In this document: positions 29,029 to 39,161 of the stretch, one piece after another
Position numbering within the stretch: the stretch's first letter is position 1
Layout: each line of letters starts with the position of its first letter
Source: Palsa-504 sp963808315
Lineage (GTDB): Bacteria > Actinomycetota > Actinomycetes > Streptosporangiales > Streptosporangiaceae
DNA: 64,000 nt
Assembly (NCBI GenBank): GCA_963808315.1
Contig: CAWEFK010000016.1
Location: forward strand, 62,001 to 126,000
Reading direction: 5' to 3'
The notes under the pieces: generated by a model
Told to the model about the DNA's origin: nothing
Seen by the model: only the letters and a program-made list of their open reading frames with translations
The model's database searches: none
Translations under genes and position numbers: made by a program

Positions 29029-29659
29029 TCAGCTGGCCAGGACCTTGTCCGGGTCGTACAGGACCACGGTGCCAGCGATCTGGTCGTGCAGCGACTTGTG
29101 GTCTTTGCTCGCCACGAACAGGACGAACGAGGTGATCTCGGTGATGATGCTGAGAATACCGTCGATGAACCGTCCCACGATCTCGCGCAGGGCCATGTAC
29201 CAGAAGCCGGCTACCCGGTTGGTCTCGGGCCGCCACACCCGCATCCCCAGTACCTGAAGGGCCGGGGTCTGACCGTTGCCCCAGATCATCAAGCCCCAGA
29301 CGATGTAGCCGATGCCGAGCGTGACGATGGCCAGGAGCACGCCGAGGAAATAGGCGCCGATCCGCCGGCCTACGCTGGCGAGCTGCGTGCCCTGCGGCAG
29401 GACGAGACCAGAGGCCTGGTCGAGGTACATCCCTTGCGGCACCGCCTGCTGCCCGTATCCGTATTCGGCAGGCACCGGAGGTGCCGGGGTGAGGCCTGGC
29501 CCCGGCTGGCCGTACCCCTGACCTGGCTGCTGATCGTACCCCTGACCTGGCTGCTGACCGTAGGGCTGGCCGGGCGTGGGGCGTATACGGCTGGGTCGGC
29601 GGCGGCTGAATGGCGTCCTGCCCGGCTTCAGGCGGGTACGGATCTGGAAACTCACTCAC
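29029..29659 (-). CDS. RDD family membrane protein (frameshifted near start)
   Basis: About 210 residues. GTG at 29659 with AAGGTGAG upstream gives SEFPDPYPPEAGQ; an indel near 29585 joins it to the Pro/Gly/Gln/Tyr-rich segment (PGQGYDQQPGQGYGQ) and then the RDD domain from about residue 95: R-R-I-G-A-Y-F first helix, a second and third helix, and H-D-Q-I-A-G-T-V-V at the end. RDD proteins are small membrane proteins, some linked to ion exchange, most unassigned. Upstream of the sigma-factor gene on the same strand by 122 bases; a common transcript is possible. Confidence 0.8.
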
Positions 29660-29923
29660 CGAAATCTCACCTTCTGTAATCGCTAACGGCAAACGGACTC
29701 TATGACAACAAAGCGAGCACATTGTAGTCCCGATCAGCGATCGTGAACCAAACGTTACCGAGCTGGTTAGCAATTTCCAAGATCGCCTAGGCCGTCGACG
29801 GGCGCCGGCAAATACGCATCGTTATAGACAATTATCTCACTTGTCCATGCAGCTATCCGGCGAGCAGGTGATCGAAGCGGGATTCCGCAGCCGTACCGCG
29901 TCGATGCAGAAGCGGCGGTGCGG

Positions 29924-30417
29924 CTAGGCCTGGCTGAGCAGTTCGGCCAGCTCGGCGTCGAAGATCCATGAAGCCGGACTCCTGCCCGACGGGACCAGCT
30001 GGTAGGTCCGGTCCAGGAATGCCTCGATCGCCCCCGGGCGCTGGCCTCGAACTGGCCTGCCCGAACGGCGAGCTCATCGCGATATTCAAGATCCCGTACC
30101 CGGGCACGGCCTCCCCAGCGGCTCCGGCCGCGGCCGGGCCACAGGACGCCGCTGACGGCCAGGCCCGGACATCCCCGATGCCCTCGCGAGCGTGCAGGGC
30201 CGCCGCGAGCAGGTCACGCGAGAAGTCCATTCCACCGGTTCGTCCGTCCCACGTAGAACGCCATCCGCACCGCGTACGGATCCGCGCTGCCGTAGGACAA
30301 GCGGGCCCTCAGCGGCACGATCGGTGCTCCGGGACGACCAGCCCCAGCCCCAGCTCCGCTGACACACCAGTACGGCTGCGGCTCATCATCTGCCACCCCC
30401 GAAGCGTTGATCCTCAT
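29924..30417 (-). CDS. SsgA-family sporulation/cell-division regulator (frameshifted)
   Basis: About 160 residues. Recognisable SsgA-like blocks: D-P-Y-A-V-R-M-A-F near residue 45, F-S-R-D-L-L-A-A-A-L, G-D-V-R-A-W-P-S, and the C-terminal L-D-R-T-Y-x-L-V-P-S-G-R with D-A-E-L-A-E-L-L-S-Q-A, ending at the TAG 29924-29926. Two indels (about 30228 and 30040) spread these over three frames. SsgA-like proteins are restricted to morphologically complex actinomycetes and guide septum placement and sporulation, so this is a useful taxonomic marker. The start at 30417 lacks a clear ribosome site and is uncertain. Confidence 0.75.
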
Positions 30418-30537
30418 CTACGGGATACTGGTCCGTCTCGGTAGCCGGCGGGGTAGCCGGGCGGGTGCAGAGCGGTTGCAGGGCCGAGAGAACCGGCCGT
30501 TCGGGCAAATTAGTGGTGCGGCCGGGGCCGGACTGAG

Positions 30538-31450
30538 TCATGACGAGGGCTGGAGCAGTCCGAGCGGGGCGGGCGCGGCGAACTCGGACCGTTATGGCCG
30601 AGCTCGCGTTGCTGGCCGCCGTGGTGGCTCGTCCGGGCGGCCAGGTACGGCGACCGCTGCGCCCGGAAGAAGGCGAGCATGTGGCCGGCCTGCGCCGGGT
30701 GCGAGCGGCGAGCTGGCGGTCCGTAGCGGCAGTCCCGCGCTGGCGCCGGGCCCGTCGTCGAGCAAACGCCTCGATCCGGACGGGCTCGCTGGCCGCGAGC
30801 GTATCCAGCGTGATGAGCAGGCGCGCGTCGGCCTGACCGCGCCGCGAGCTGGGCCCGTGCGGACGGCGGAGAACGTGAGCTGTGGGTCGCGCAGCAGCTG
30901 CTGGCCGGCCACCCGGCGGGCCCTGCAGATCCGCAGCCAGCGCGGCCCGGTAGGCGGCGGCACCCTCGGGCGCGACCACGCGAACGTCGATGCGAGCCGG
31001 ACCTGAGCCGAAGCTGGCCAGGACTTCTGGGGCGTAGACGCTGGTCAGACGGCTGCCGAACATGTTACGTACCGCCGCGGTGGCGAGCACCACGTCGGAG
31101 CCCAGCGGATCGGACGGCCGGGACCGAGCACCAGCAGGTTCCCGGCCGAGATGCCGTGCCGGACAGCACCGCGCACATCGCGGGATCGCAGGCCATGATC
31201 GCGCCGCTGCTGACCTGCTGGAGCGCCCAGGCCGCCGCCCGGGCGCGCACGGCTGTCGGCCTGCGATCACCGGGCGCCGCAGGCGTCGTGGCGGCCCGCT
31301 GGGGGGCCAGGCCGGGACGCCCGGGGCCGTGGATGGCCTCGACGGCCAGGACCGCCGCCGCCGCCGCGACGGCCGCGCCGCGCCGGTCCGGATTCCGCGA
31401 GCACCGAGCTGCGCCTGCCGCTCTCCGGGGAGCGAACGTGGGACGGCAGA
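30538..31450 (-). CDS. Conserved actinobacterial membrane-anchored protein (frameshifted)
   Basis: Start approximate. A hydrophobic Ala/Val helix (A-A-V-A-A-A-A-A-V-L-A-V, about 31370) is followed by conserved blocks: R-A-R-A-A-A-W-A-L-Q-Q-V, A-C-D-P-A-M-C-A-V-L, D-P-L-G-S-D-V-V-L-A-T-A-A-V-R, Y-A-P-E-V-L-A-S-F-G-S-G, and L-L-I-T-L-D-T-L-A. Reading the last frame gives E-F-A-A-P-A-P-L-G-L-L-Q-P-S-S and a stop at 30538. I have met this block order in uncharacterised actinomycete proteins but know no function. At least five indels. It lies directly after the STAND ATPase, possibly in one transcript. Confidence 0.6.
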
Positions 31451-31479
31451 CCCGTTCGGCCGGACCGGCCTCGGTCGCC

Positions 31480-32830
31480 TGCCGCTCGTGGTAGGCTGGC
31501 CTCGAGCTCCGGGTGCGTCCCGGCCGGGGCGGCCGGGCTGGCCGGATCGGCGGTCGTGCGGCTGCGCCAGTAGCCGGCCGCCTGCTCGTGGGCCGCGACG
31601 ACCCGGGCGCCGAGGCCCGCCTCGGCCAGGCAACGATGCAGGCGCTCCGCCGTCCAGCGGTGCACCGACAAGCGGCCCGCGGGATCGGCGGTTAGCAGGC
31701 CCGCGGCCTGGATCTCGCTGATCTGCCCTGGCCGCGCGGCCAGGACGCCGGGGGCGACCGGCACGCGGAACACCGACGCCCGCACCAGCAGCGTCCTGGC
31801 CCCGACGCTGAGCTTGGCGAACAGCTCACCGATCAGCTGATCGCCAGCGGCCTCGGCGATCAGCGTCGCGGTGGCCTCCGGCCAGTCGGTGGGCCGGTCC
31901 CGGGGAGCGGCTGGCCGGTTCTGGCCTGGATGATGGTCTCGATCCGGCTCGGCCAGTTCGGGATAGGGCGCAGCCGAGGGCGAGCAGGGAATCCAGGTAC
32001 TCCATGACGCGAGCGGATGCCCGGCAGTCAGCCGCCAGACTGGTCGCGCTCGGAATCAAGCAGCAGCCGGATCGCGGGCAGCGACGAGGTGAGTTCCCTG
32101 GCGCCGGACCGGGTCAGCGGCCCGAGCTGGCGAAACACCAGCCGGTCCCGGCCGGCCTGGTGCGCGGATAGGGTGCGAGGTCCGGTGGCCACGGGTTGCT
32201 GTTGTATTGGGGTCGCTGCTGTGCTTGGGTTGATTGCTGCGCGGAGCTGTTCGGTTGTCGGCCGGGTCGGTTGCGGGCCGGGGCGGCCAGTGTGGCCGGG
32301 CGGCGGGAGGTGATCGGCGAGCTTTCCCGGGCCAGTGTCAGCCAGCAGCGCCGCCACGTGCCGGTGTCGCGGCTTGCCCGGCCAGCGTGCAGCGCCGCGA
32401 GAGGGTCGCGTCCTGACCGCGTCAGAGTTGTCGTCAAAGTTGTCCAGGATGACGAGATCTGTGTCCGCAGGCTGCCGCGGGAAAGCTGGCCGCGGTAACC
32501 TCGCCGCTCAGGGTCGTCACGACGTGTCCGGACCTGAGCCGGCTGACGCCGCGCGGCGATCTGGGCCGCGAGCGTCGACTTGCCGATTCCGCCCAGGCCA
32601 TGGATCACGAGCCCAGCCGGTCCCGGGCCGCTCAGATCGGCGGACCAGCTTCCGGCTCTCGGCGGACCGGATCGACAGCGAAGGACGCCGGCCGGGCCGG
32701 GCATCGGAACCACGGGCATGCCTGCCGTGGCGACCGGCGGGCCAAAGCCGAGCCGGTTTGGCTCGGTCGGATCGCTGCGAGTATTCGTGCGTGAATCGGT
32801 GGGCTGCCGGTACGGGTACCGCGTATAGTG
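31480..32830 (-). CDS. STAND-class (NB-ARC-like) ATPase (heavily frameshifted)
   Basis: Boundaries approximate. Walker A is clear at 32576-32599: L-V-I-H-G-L-G-G-I-G-K-S-T-L-A. A Walker B-like D-L-V-I-L-D-N-F-D-D-N appears near 32450 in another frame, then a sensor-like segment and the A-G-H-P-L-A-V-M-E-Y-L-D GxP motif (about 32010), followed by a winged-helix/helical region (G-D-Q-L-I-G-E-L-F-A-K-L, about 31830). STAND proteins are signal-triggered switches in regulation, cell death or phage defence. No effector domain (TIR, CHAT, protease) is visible and the usual TPR repeats after the winged helix seem short or missing. Confidence 0.6.
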
Positions 32831-33079
32831 CGGGAATCGGCATTGCCGTGAGCCGGAAGGGTAGCCAGCTGCGACGAGGAGACCGAGCCGAATCGGGCCG
32901 CCGGTTCGTCCGCGCTGGCGGGGGACCTCGGGCGACGATGCGTCACTCGAGTCTGACTTCGTCGTCCTGCCGAACGCGGATTAACTTCGCCACAAGGTCC
33001 TCCCTTTCCCCGTTCGCCGGCAAACGGGGCAAGCTGCTTTCCCTGTTATATAACACAGTGAGCAACGCAACGAATGCTT
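32831..33079. other. Spacer without a supported gene
   Basis: AT-richer than its surroundings (GTTATATAACAC, TTTTAGTAATTAATC near the right end). It may hold the STAND promoter, reading leftward. No convincing frame. Confidence 0.4.
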
Positions 33080-33951
33080 TTAGTAATTAATCCCCCATCG
33101 TCGGAGGGGCGGTTGCGGACAAATGCGGACTAAATGCTCGGGAATGACCGCCGTGATTATGCGCGCGGCAGGCTGTCGCGGATGCGGTAAATACCGGTAC
33201 CGAATCGACGAATTGGGCGGTATTAAACGTATTTGGTGGAGTAATTCCGGAATTAGAGGACCGTGCGGGCGCTGGCTCGGGTTCGGCTGACGCAGGGTAG
33301 CGCCCAGCTCGCCCGGGACGGCGGGAAGCTTCAGGGCCAGGCGGGCGAACTCGGCGGCGATGCCGTGCCACAGGCGCGCCCGGCGCAGCATCGCGTGTTC
33401 GCCGTTGCGTATCTCTACGGCCGTCACATCCGTCACCGAGGCGGCGCGCTCGGCAAAGGGCCAGGTGTCCGCCGGACGGGTGATGCGGTCGGCGTTCCCG
33501 TGCGCGAGCAGGATCCACCGTCCGGCCAGCTGTTCGACCGGCTCGCCGGGCGGCAGCCACGGCGCCAGTCCGGCCACCGCCAGCACCGCGGGATGCCCGG
33601 CTACGCGCATGCGCGGCGCGCGCGCCCATCGAGTGCCCGACCAGGACGATCGGGACACGTCGCCGAACTGCTCGCGCGACGCCGTCCAGGATCCGGCCGA
33701 AGTCGTGCGACCGGCGAAGCCTGGTCGCCGTTCCAGCCCCGGAGCGCGAACCGGGGCCGGATAACGACGGCGCCGCTCCCCCGCAGCGCCTGCCGGATGG
33801 CTTGCGCCACCGGGATCATCCGAATCACCGCAGGCTGAGCGGCGCCGGTAGGCTCGGCGCTCATCGACCTGCCTCCGTGCGCGACGACGACGACGCCGGT
33901 GACGTCGGCCGCCGCGCCCTGTGCCGCTCGGGCGGGAAAGCGTCTCGCCAC
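33080..33951 (-). CDS. Alpha/beta hydrolase (frameshifted)
   Basis: About 230 residues plus an uncertain tail. GTG at 33951. First strand and oxyanion region V-V-V-V-A-H-G-G-R; nucleophile elbow G-H-S-M-G-A-R (about 33625); acid region A-H-G-N-A-D-R-I; catalytic His in G-E-H-A-M-L. These match small dienelactone-hydrolase-like serine hydrolases. Indels near 33725 and 33605. After R-Q-P-N-P-S-Q the frame runs on through the AT-rich spacer to 33080, so the natural stop near 33240 was probably lost to an indel. Confidence 0.7.
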
Positions 33952-34345
33952 TCGTCACGATGCCCCCCAGCGGCCGTCCTGGTGCGTCGGCGGCCAGATT
34001 ACGCCGCCCAGCGTCGGCGACCGAACACACCTGAGCTGTGGTAAACATACTCTTCCATCTTGCTCGCACGTGTGTTCTAATTGCTCCATGGGTCGATGCG
34101 CGGCGGCGGGACAACGGTCGGATGGCGCGGGTGCGGATGGCGTGGGTCATAACGGGCCTGGCCTGCTCGGCACGCGGACGGGCCGCTTGGCTCCTGGCGC
34201 CACGGTCAAGGCGCCGTCGTGTGGCTGGACACGGCGGACATAGTCGCAGCCCGGACGACCCTGCGCAGGTAAATACGTACATCGCACGCACGCAGTACCC
34301 CGGTTCTTAGTCCGGAGACCAAGCCACCCGCTGGAGGTGACAACG
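33952..34345. other. Intergenic region, no gene seen
   Basis: About 390 bases between the divergent hydrolase and the envelope cluster. It contains AT-rich patches near 34040-34085 that may be promoters. Nothing codes convincingly. Confidence 0.4.
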
Positions 34346-34465
34346 ATGACTCAAGGTTTCGAAAGCTTTAACGAAGAGGATGATGAGTGGCTGTCCGAAC
34401 TAGAAACAAGGGCCATAGATCTCGAGCAGGAACTCGTTCGACTGGCGCGAGCTGCGGGCGCGTGA
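34346..34465 (+). CDS. Small acidic 39-residue ORF, or broken N-terminus of the next gene
   Basis: ATG at 34346 preceded by a near-perfect GGAGGTGA at seven bases, the best ribosome site in this part. It encodes MTQGFESFNEEDDEWLSELE followed by an amphipathic helix and stops at 34465. In the next frame the sequence would continue D-W-R-E-L-R-A-R-E-L-S, which extends the helix well, so one lost base near 34440 may have cut a longer coiled-coil N-terminus. Either way translation begins here. Confidence 0.55.
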   Translation: MTQGFESFNEEDDEWLSELETRAIDLEQELVRLARAAGA

Positions 34466-35466
34466 GCTCAGTCCGACTCGGCCTACCGGCGGGAGGCGGC
34501 GCCGGGTCAGGCCGCGGCCGCCTTCCGCGCGCAGCGCGGGGAGCGGAGTCGATCAACATCGCGTGCCGGCGGGCCTGCACACCGCGGCCCGGCCCGCGCG
34601 CCGGCCGGCGCCGCAGGCCCCCCGAACCCGCCCGGACCCGACCCGACGACCCGGTTCAGCCGGCCGTCGGCCCTGGCCAGAATCCGGCCGAGGAGCGGAC
34701 CAGGGCCCTCATCGACCAGGGGCGACGCAGCGTCGAACGAGTGCGCCTGTCCCGCGGCCGCAAGATCATCCTCGTGACCGCGGCGCTGGTGGTCATGGTG
34801 ACGGTGCTTGTGCTTGTGGTTTTCAGGAAAGGAGCCTCGTGGCCGCCAAGCGTGGCCACGGTGCAAAGCGAGATCACCACTGCCTGCCAGAATCCCAACG
34901 TGGCGTCGGAGCCCGGTCAGGTGAATTTCGCGTGCGGGAAGGAGACAAGCCAGATCCTGTGGGTTTTCGCGCTGATGACCAGTACCGACAATCCGAACTA
35001 CACGGACGCCAAGACCGGCAGGAAGGGCCTGGAGCCCATCACGGCCACGCAGGGCGGCGAGGTGGCCTGGTCTTTGGACCTGCATCACCCGTATAACCCG
35101 TACGACCCGATCGACAGCCTCCAGGTGGCGGCGCGGGCCATCAACAACATCATCGGCGGCGCCACGCTGACCAACGCGAAGGGTAGTCCCGCCGTGCAGC
35201 CCGGGCTGGAAAGCAACCCGGCGAACTGCGCACGGTACACAGGATCGTCGGCGGTCATCGCCCGGGCAGGCTTCCCCGACATGTGCGCCCAGCCCGTGAC
35301 CAGCCTGGCCGGACAGGCCGCGCTAGTGGCGGACGTTTACCAGGACTGGGTGGTCGGCGCGACGGCGACCGCGGCCCAGGACGTCAGCGTGCTGTTCCAG
35401 AACGCGAGCAACCCGGGAAATCCGCAAGTCCAGGCCATCCTGCAAACTCTGCCAGGCGCGCACTAG
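34387..35466 (+). CDS. Membrane-anchored envelope protein of unknown function
   Basis: Only the part from about 34675 is convincing: E-E-R-T-R-A-L-I-D-Q-G-R-R-S, one membrane helix (I-I-L-V-T-A-A-L-V-V-M-V-T-V-L-V-L-V, about 34765-34830), then a 210-residue outer domain with four cysteines, a W-S-L-D-L-H-H-P-Y-N-P-Y-D-P block and I-N-N-I-I-G-G-A-T-L. The GTG at 34387 is merely the first in-frame start; the real N-terminus is probably the 34346 ATG in another frame. I recognise no named family. It is followed after 76 bases by the CHAP-glucosaminidase, so a role in cell-wall processing is inferred from position. Confidence 0.6.
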   Translation: MAVRTRNKGHRSRAGTRSTGASCGRVSSVRLGLPAGGGAGSGRGRLPRAARGAESINIACRRACTPRPGPRAGRRRRPPEPARTRPDDPVQPAVGPGQNPAEERTRALIDQGRRSVERVRLSRGRKIILVTAALVVMVTVLVLVVFRKGASWPPSVATVQSEITTACQNPNVASEPGQVNFACGKETSQILWVFALMTSTDNPNYTDAKTGRKGLEPITATQGGEVAWSLDLHHPYNPYDPIDSLQVAARAINNIIGGATLTNAKGSPAVQPGLESNPANCARYTGSSAVIARAGFPDMCAQPVTSLAGQAALVADVYQDWVVGATATAAQDVSVLFQNASNPGNPQVQAILQTLPGAH

Positions 35467-35542
35467 GCCCAGCGAAGACGGTTAATCCGCACTTCGGTAC
35501 AGAAACGCGACCCACGTTAAGTTGTGGAAGAAGGTGAATTCG

Positions 35543-37995
35543 GTGCATCCCGTGAGGAAACCAACGTGGCAGCAGGCGACCGCGCTTGTGAGCCTCAGTA
35601 CTTGCGGGGCCATGACCGGATTCTCCTTTACCCACGGGACGGTGGCTGATATGACGTCGCCGACGAGCATGCCGGTTCACTTGGTCGAATTCACGAAACC
35701 AGCCCGACCGGCATCGGCATCGGCGGACGACAGCACACTGCGCTCGGCCATTATCAATGTGGCCAACTATTACCTCAGGATGGCGCAGAGCAAGACACCC
35801 GCCGAGATGGAGGCGATCATCTGGCAGCAGGACAGCGTCGATGGCGTCGACCACGGCGAATCCTGCGCGGCCTTCGCCAGCCTGACGCTGGAACTAGGGG
35901 CCAAGGCGGCCGGCCAGGAGAGCTGGGTCAGCGGAGGAAGTTCCTACCCCTGGCCGCTGCACTCGTGGGCCGATGTCCGGGTCGAGGAGAACCCGGCGTC
36001 GCCCGGCGTGATCTCGGTGCTCCAGGACGCCGAGGCCCATAACCGCTGGCACCCGCTCGGCGACGGCTACCGGCCGCAGCCCGGCGACTGGGTGCTCTTC
36101 AACGGCCACGTCGAGGTGGTCACGAAGTACGCCAACGGTGTGCTGTACACGATCGGCGGCGATTCCCTGCCTGGATTCACCGTCAACGCGCATCAGTTCA
36201 GCGTGCCGCTGGCCAGCCAGGGCGTGGTCGGGTTCGTCAACAACGGCGCGGTGCCCGTCACCGCGAGCGCCGATCCTCAGGCGCAGGGCAGCGCCGCGGC
36301 CCGGAGCAGCGCCGCGGCCCAGGGCCGGAGCGGCGGCGGCGGCCGGGTCGGTGGATCACCGCGAGCTACGGGTCAGGCGGCGATGTCCCGGGATGCTAGC
36401 GGCGGCGCTCAGCACTAGCGTCGCCGCAGAGCACGGCGCACGACGGCTCATACGCCCAGCCCCGGGCAGAGCGCGAACTCGGCCGCCACGGCTGCGGGCA
36501 CGGCGGCGGTACCGGGCCTCCAGGCGATCCAGGGCGTACAGCTCCAGCGGCTCGGCCGTCGTCAGCAGCGCCCAGCTACGGCAGGCATCAGCAGCCGACG
36601 ACGACATCTCAGGTCCCAGGCACGGCCGCCCAGCAGGCGTTCATCAGCCAGGTCGCACCGGGAGCCTGGCGGCGCAGGTCCGGTACGGCATCCCTGCTGC
36701 GGTGACGATCGCGCAGGCCATCGAGGAGTCCGGATGGGGGCAGAGCGTGCTCGCCGTGCGGGACCACAACCTGTTCGGGATCAAGGGCAGCGGTCCGGCT
36801 GGGTCGGACCTGCTGCCGACCCAGGAGTACGAGAACGGGCACTGGGTGACCCAGAACGCAGCGTTCAAGGTGTACCACAACGTCGCGGAGAGCATCGCCG
36901 ACCATAGCCAGCTGCTCGCCTACGGCTCGAGCTACACCCAGGCGATGGCCGACCGTCACGTTCCCGACGCGTTCGCGGCCGACCTGACCGGCGTGTATGC
37001 GACCGATCCCAACTATGGCTACAACCTCATCGCCCTGATGCGGCTCTACAACCTGTACAGCTACGACTCCGGCGCGGCCAGCGCCGGCTCGGCCAGCACC
37101 GGCTCGGCCAGCACGGGAGGCTCGGCCAGCACGGGCTCGGCCAGCACGGGGGGCTCGGCCGGCCGGGGCGGCGGCGGTGCCGGGCGAGGGCACGACGGCA
37201 TCGCAGCACGGCGACCCGGCGGGGACGCCGCGCATGGCGGCGGTAACCAGGGGGGCGCGACCATCCCGGGCGTGCTCGATGCTTTCATGACGGGGCCGCC
37301 GACGGCCTCGGTGCAGGCGGCGGACGTGGCACCGGCGGCGGCTGGTGCCCCGGAAGCAGGGCGGACTCAACCGGGACCCCGGCCGGGGCCGCGGATCGCG
37401 CCTCGCCGGGCTCGTGTCAGGCAGCCGACGGTACGTACCCGCAGATCCCCCGCGTGGTCACGACCGATTTCATCACCACGGCGAAGACGCCGTTGGCTCG
37501 CGCCGAGCCTCTGTACCGGGATGTGGCCACCCAGAGCGGTATTCGGTGGGAGCTGCTGGCGGCGTGTGACTGGATGCAGTGCAAGGCACAGCCCCGTTTT
37601 TCACCGGTCCACGGCGAGAAGCTAGGCAGCGTCAACTGCCGACGGGACCGTCTACCACACCAAGTCCGAGGCGCTGGCCCAGGCGGCGAACGACCTGATC
37701 GACCTGGCGATGGCGGTCTACTGGATCGACATCACCGCGCGGCGGCCGCTATCCGTTCGCAACCTGGCCAACGTCTTCGCCGCGTTTCCGCTGGGGCGGC
37801 CTGCTCAAACTGCACAACATATCCGCCATGGAGTTCCCGTACTCGGTTGAAGGCCTGACGGATCAGCACATCAAAATGCGCTGGCCCGTCATCAAGGAGT
37901 CCAACCCGCCGGACAAGCCGGGCGCGCGGTTCCGGCCGCCCTTCGGCGCGGTGCCGGTGGTGCTCAGCCTGGATTACCCGGCCGCCGCCGAGTGA
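35543..37995 (+). CDS. CHAP-glucosaminidase cell-wall hydrolase with unknown C-terminal domain (frameshifted)
   Basis: GTG at 35543 follows AAGAAGG; a TTG at 35522 is also in frame. Order: hydrophobic leader (about residues 10-30); CHAP domain with catalytic Cys in G-E-S-C-A-A-F and His in F-N-G-H-V-E-V-V (35855-36120); an Ala/Ser/Gly linker; a FlgJ-type glucosaminidase with A-I-E-E-S-G-W-G and H-N-L-F-G-I-K-G (36700-36790); a repetitive (Gly-Ser-Ala-Ser-Thr) linker at 37075-37150; and a last domain from about 37440 (L-Y-R-D-V-A-T-Q-S-G-I-R-W-E-L-L-A) to 37995. Indels near 36370, 36655, 37400, 37635 and 37800. It would cut both peptide and glycan bonds. Two separate genes cannot be excluded because the linker has an in-frame stop at 36418. 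Confidence 0.7.
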
Positions 37996-38022
37996 GCCTG
38001 GCCGACAGATGAGGAAGAGAAC

Positions 38023-38232
38023 ATGGCGCGATTCTTGATTTTCCTGGTGGGCATGCTGACCATGAGCAGGCCTGGAGGCCTGAGGCCACCGCGTTCCGGC
38101 CAAGTGATGCTCACGGACGAGGTTCCCGGCCGGCGGATGGCGGCCGACACCAGCGAGTTGCCGGTCTCGGGAGGCCGGGAACGCCTGGCTCGACCCGGAG
38201 GGTCGAGATGGCCGGGCCACCTCGGGCCGTGA
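38023..38232 (+). CDS. Small 69-residue protein with hydrophobic N-terminus
   Basis: ATG at 38023 with AGGAAGAG upstream. The start is hydrophobic (MARFLIFLVGMLTM), the remainder basic and Gly/Pro-rich. The stop overlaps the next start (GTGA at 38229-38232), a coupling typical of operons, which supports it as a real gene. No family recognised. Confidence 0.5.
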   Translation: MARFLIFLVGMLTMSRPGGLRPPRSGQVMLTDEVPGRRMAADTSELPVSGGRERLARPGGSRWPGHLGP

Positions 38233-39117
38233 CGACCCGGGGTGGCCTGGCCCAGCCCGAGAGAAGTACCGGCAACCCGGCCGGCGGAGCGCGCTCACGG
38301 GGCGGCGGCGGCGAATCCCGCTGCGGGTGAAGTGGGTAGCCATCGTGCTGGTGATCGGCCTGATTTTCCGCAAGGTGGTGGCGTGGGCGGTCCTGGTCGC
38401 GCTGTCCACGGTCCTGCACGTCGTGGGCGTCAACGTCCACCTGCCGCACGTCAAGCTCTCGTGGCCGTGGCAGTCGGTAAGCGCGGGCACGACCACTAAC
38501 GTCGACCTGGGTCCGTGGGTCCTGCAGAAAATCGAGGGCATCTCACGGCCGGCGCTCGGGACCGCGAACTTCAACTTCACCTTCACCCATAAGGTCTCGA
38601 AGAATATCGGGATTTGGCCGTGCTGGTACTCCAGCACGTTCGACGCGGTAGGCCACGCGTCCGCCACGGTCGACCTGAATCCCGGGCCCGAGCTGGTGGG
38701 CGCCGGCGCTCCGGCCACTACCAATTGCGGATCCTGAGCCGCCCAGCCACAGGAGCGCCGGGTCGGGTCGGGGTCATTATGGTCCTGCCCGAGCCGCAAC
38801 TGCCGCAGTCGGTGCACGATGTCACCGTCGACGACACGCTGTCGCATCCCATCGACACACAGCACAGCTGGACCTACCCAGGATTCGGCTGCGGCGGGCT
38901 CATACGCCCCCAGTTCTCGGAGTCGGTCCTGTACGCCCAGGCTCAGAGTCTTGCGTTCAGCCAGGCCAGGACCAACCCCTCGATCACCCAGCCGCTGATC
39001 AACGCCGCCGAGTCGGAAGCGGCCCAGATCATCCGGAACAACTTCATCCAGCCGACGGTGAACGCGCTTGGCTATACGCTCACGGACTTCACCCTGCGAT
39101 GGTCCGGCAGTTCATGA
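38229..39117 (+). CDS. Single-pass membrane protein with conserved outer domain (frameshifted)
   Basis: GTG at 38229 overlaps the preceding stop. After an indel near 38320 the sequence runs R-I-P-L-R-V-K-W-V-A-I-V-L-V-I-G-L-I-F, a membrane helix, then an outer domain rich in aromatic strands: W-V-L-Q-K-I-E-G-I, F-T-H-K-V-S-K-N-I-G, W-P-C-W-Y-S, and, past an indel near 38735, D-T-Q-H-S-W-T-Y-P-G-F-G-C-G with helix-rich C-terminus ending LRWSGSS at 39117. It faintly recalls DUF4230 membrane proteins; that is not certain. Last gene of the co-directional envelope cluster. Confidence 0.6.
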
Positions 39118-39125
39118 CCGACTTG

Positions 39126-39161
39126 GTCTTAGCGGCCGTCGAAGTCTTAGCGGCCGTCGAA
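39126..39161. repeat. 18-bp direct duplication at the aldo/keto reductase stop
   Basis: GTCTTAGCGGCCGTCGAA occurs twice head to tail (39126-39143, 39144-39161). It duplicates the last codons and stop (Phe-Asp-Gly-Arg-stop) of the minus-strand gene without altering its product. Confidence 0.85.

Noticed and set aside
34346..39117. Integrative conjugative element or prophage
   Set aside because: Wall hydrolases fit transfer or lysis modules, but no integrase, relaxase, TraB/FtsK, holin, capsid gene or tRNA attachment site is seen in the window.
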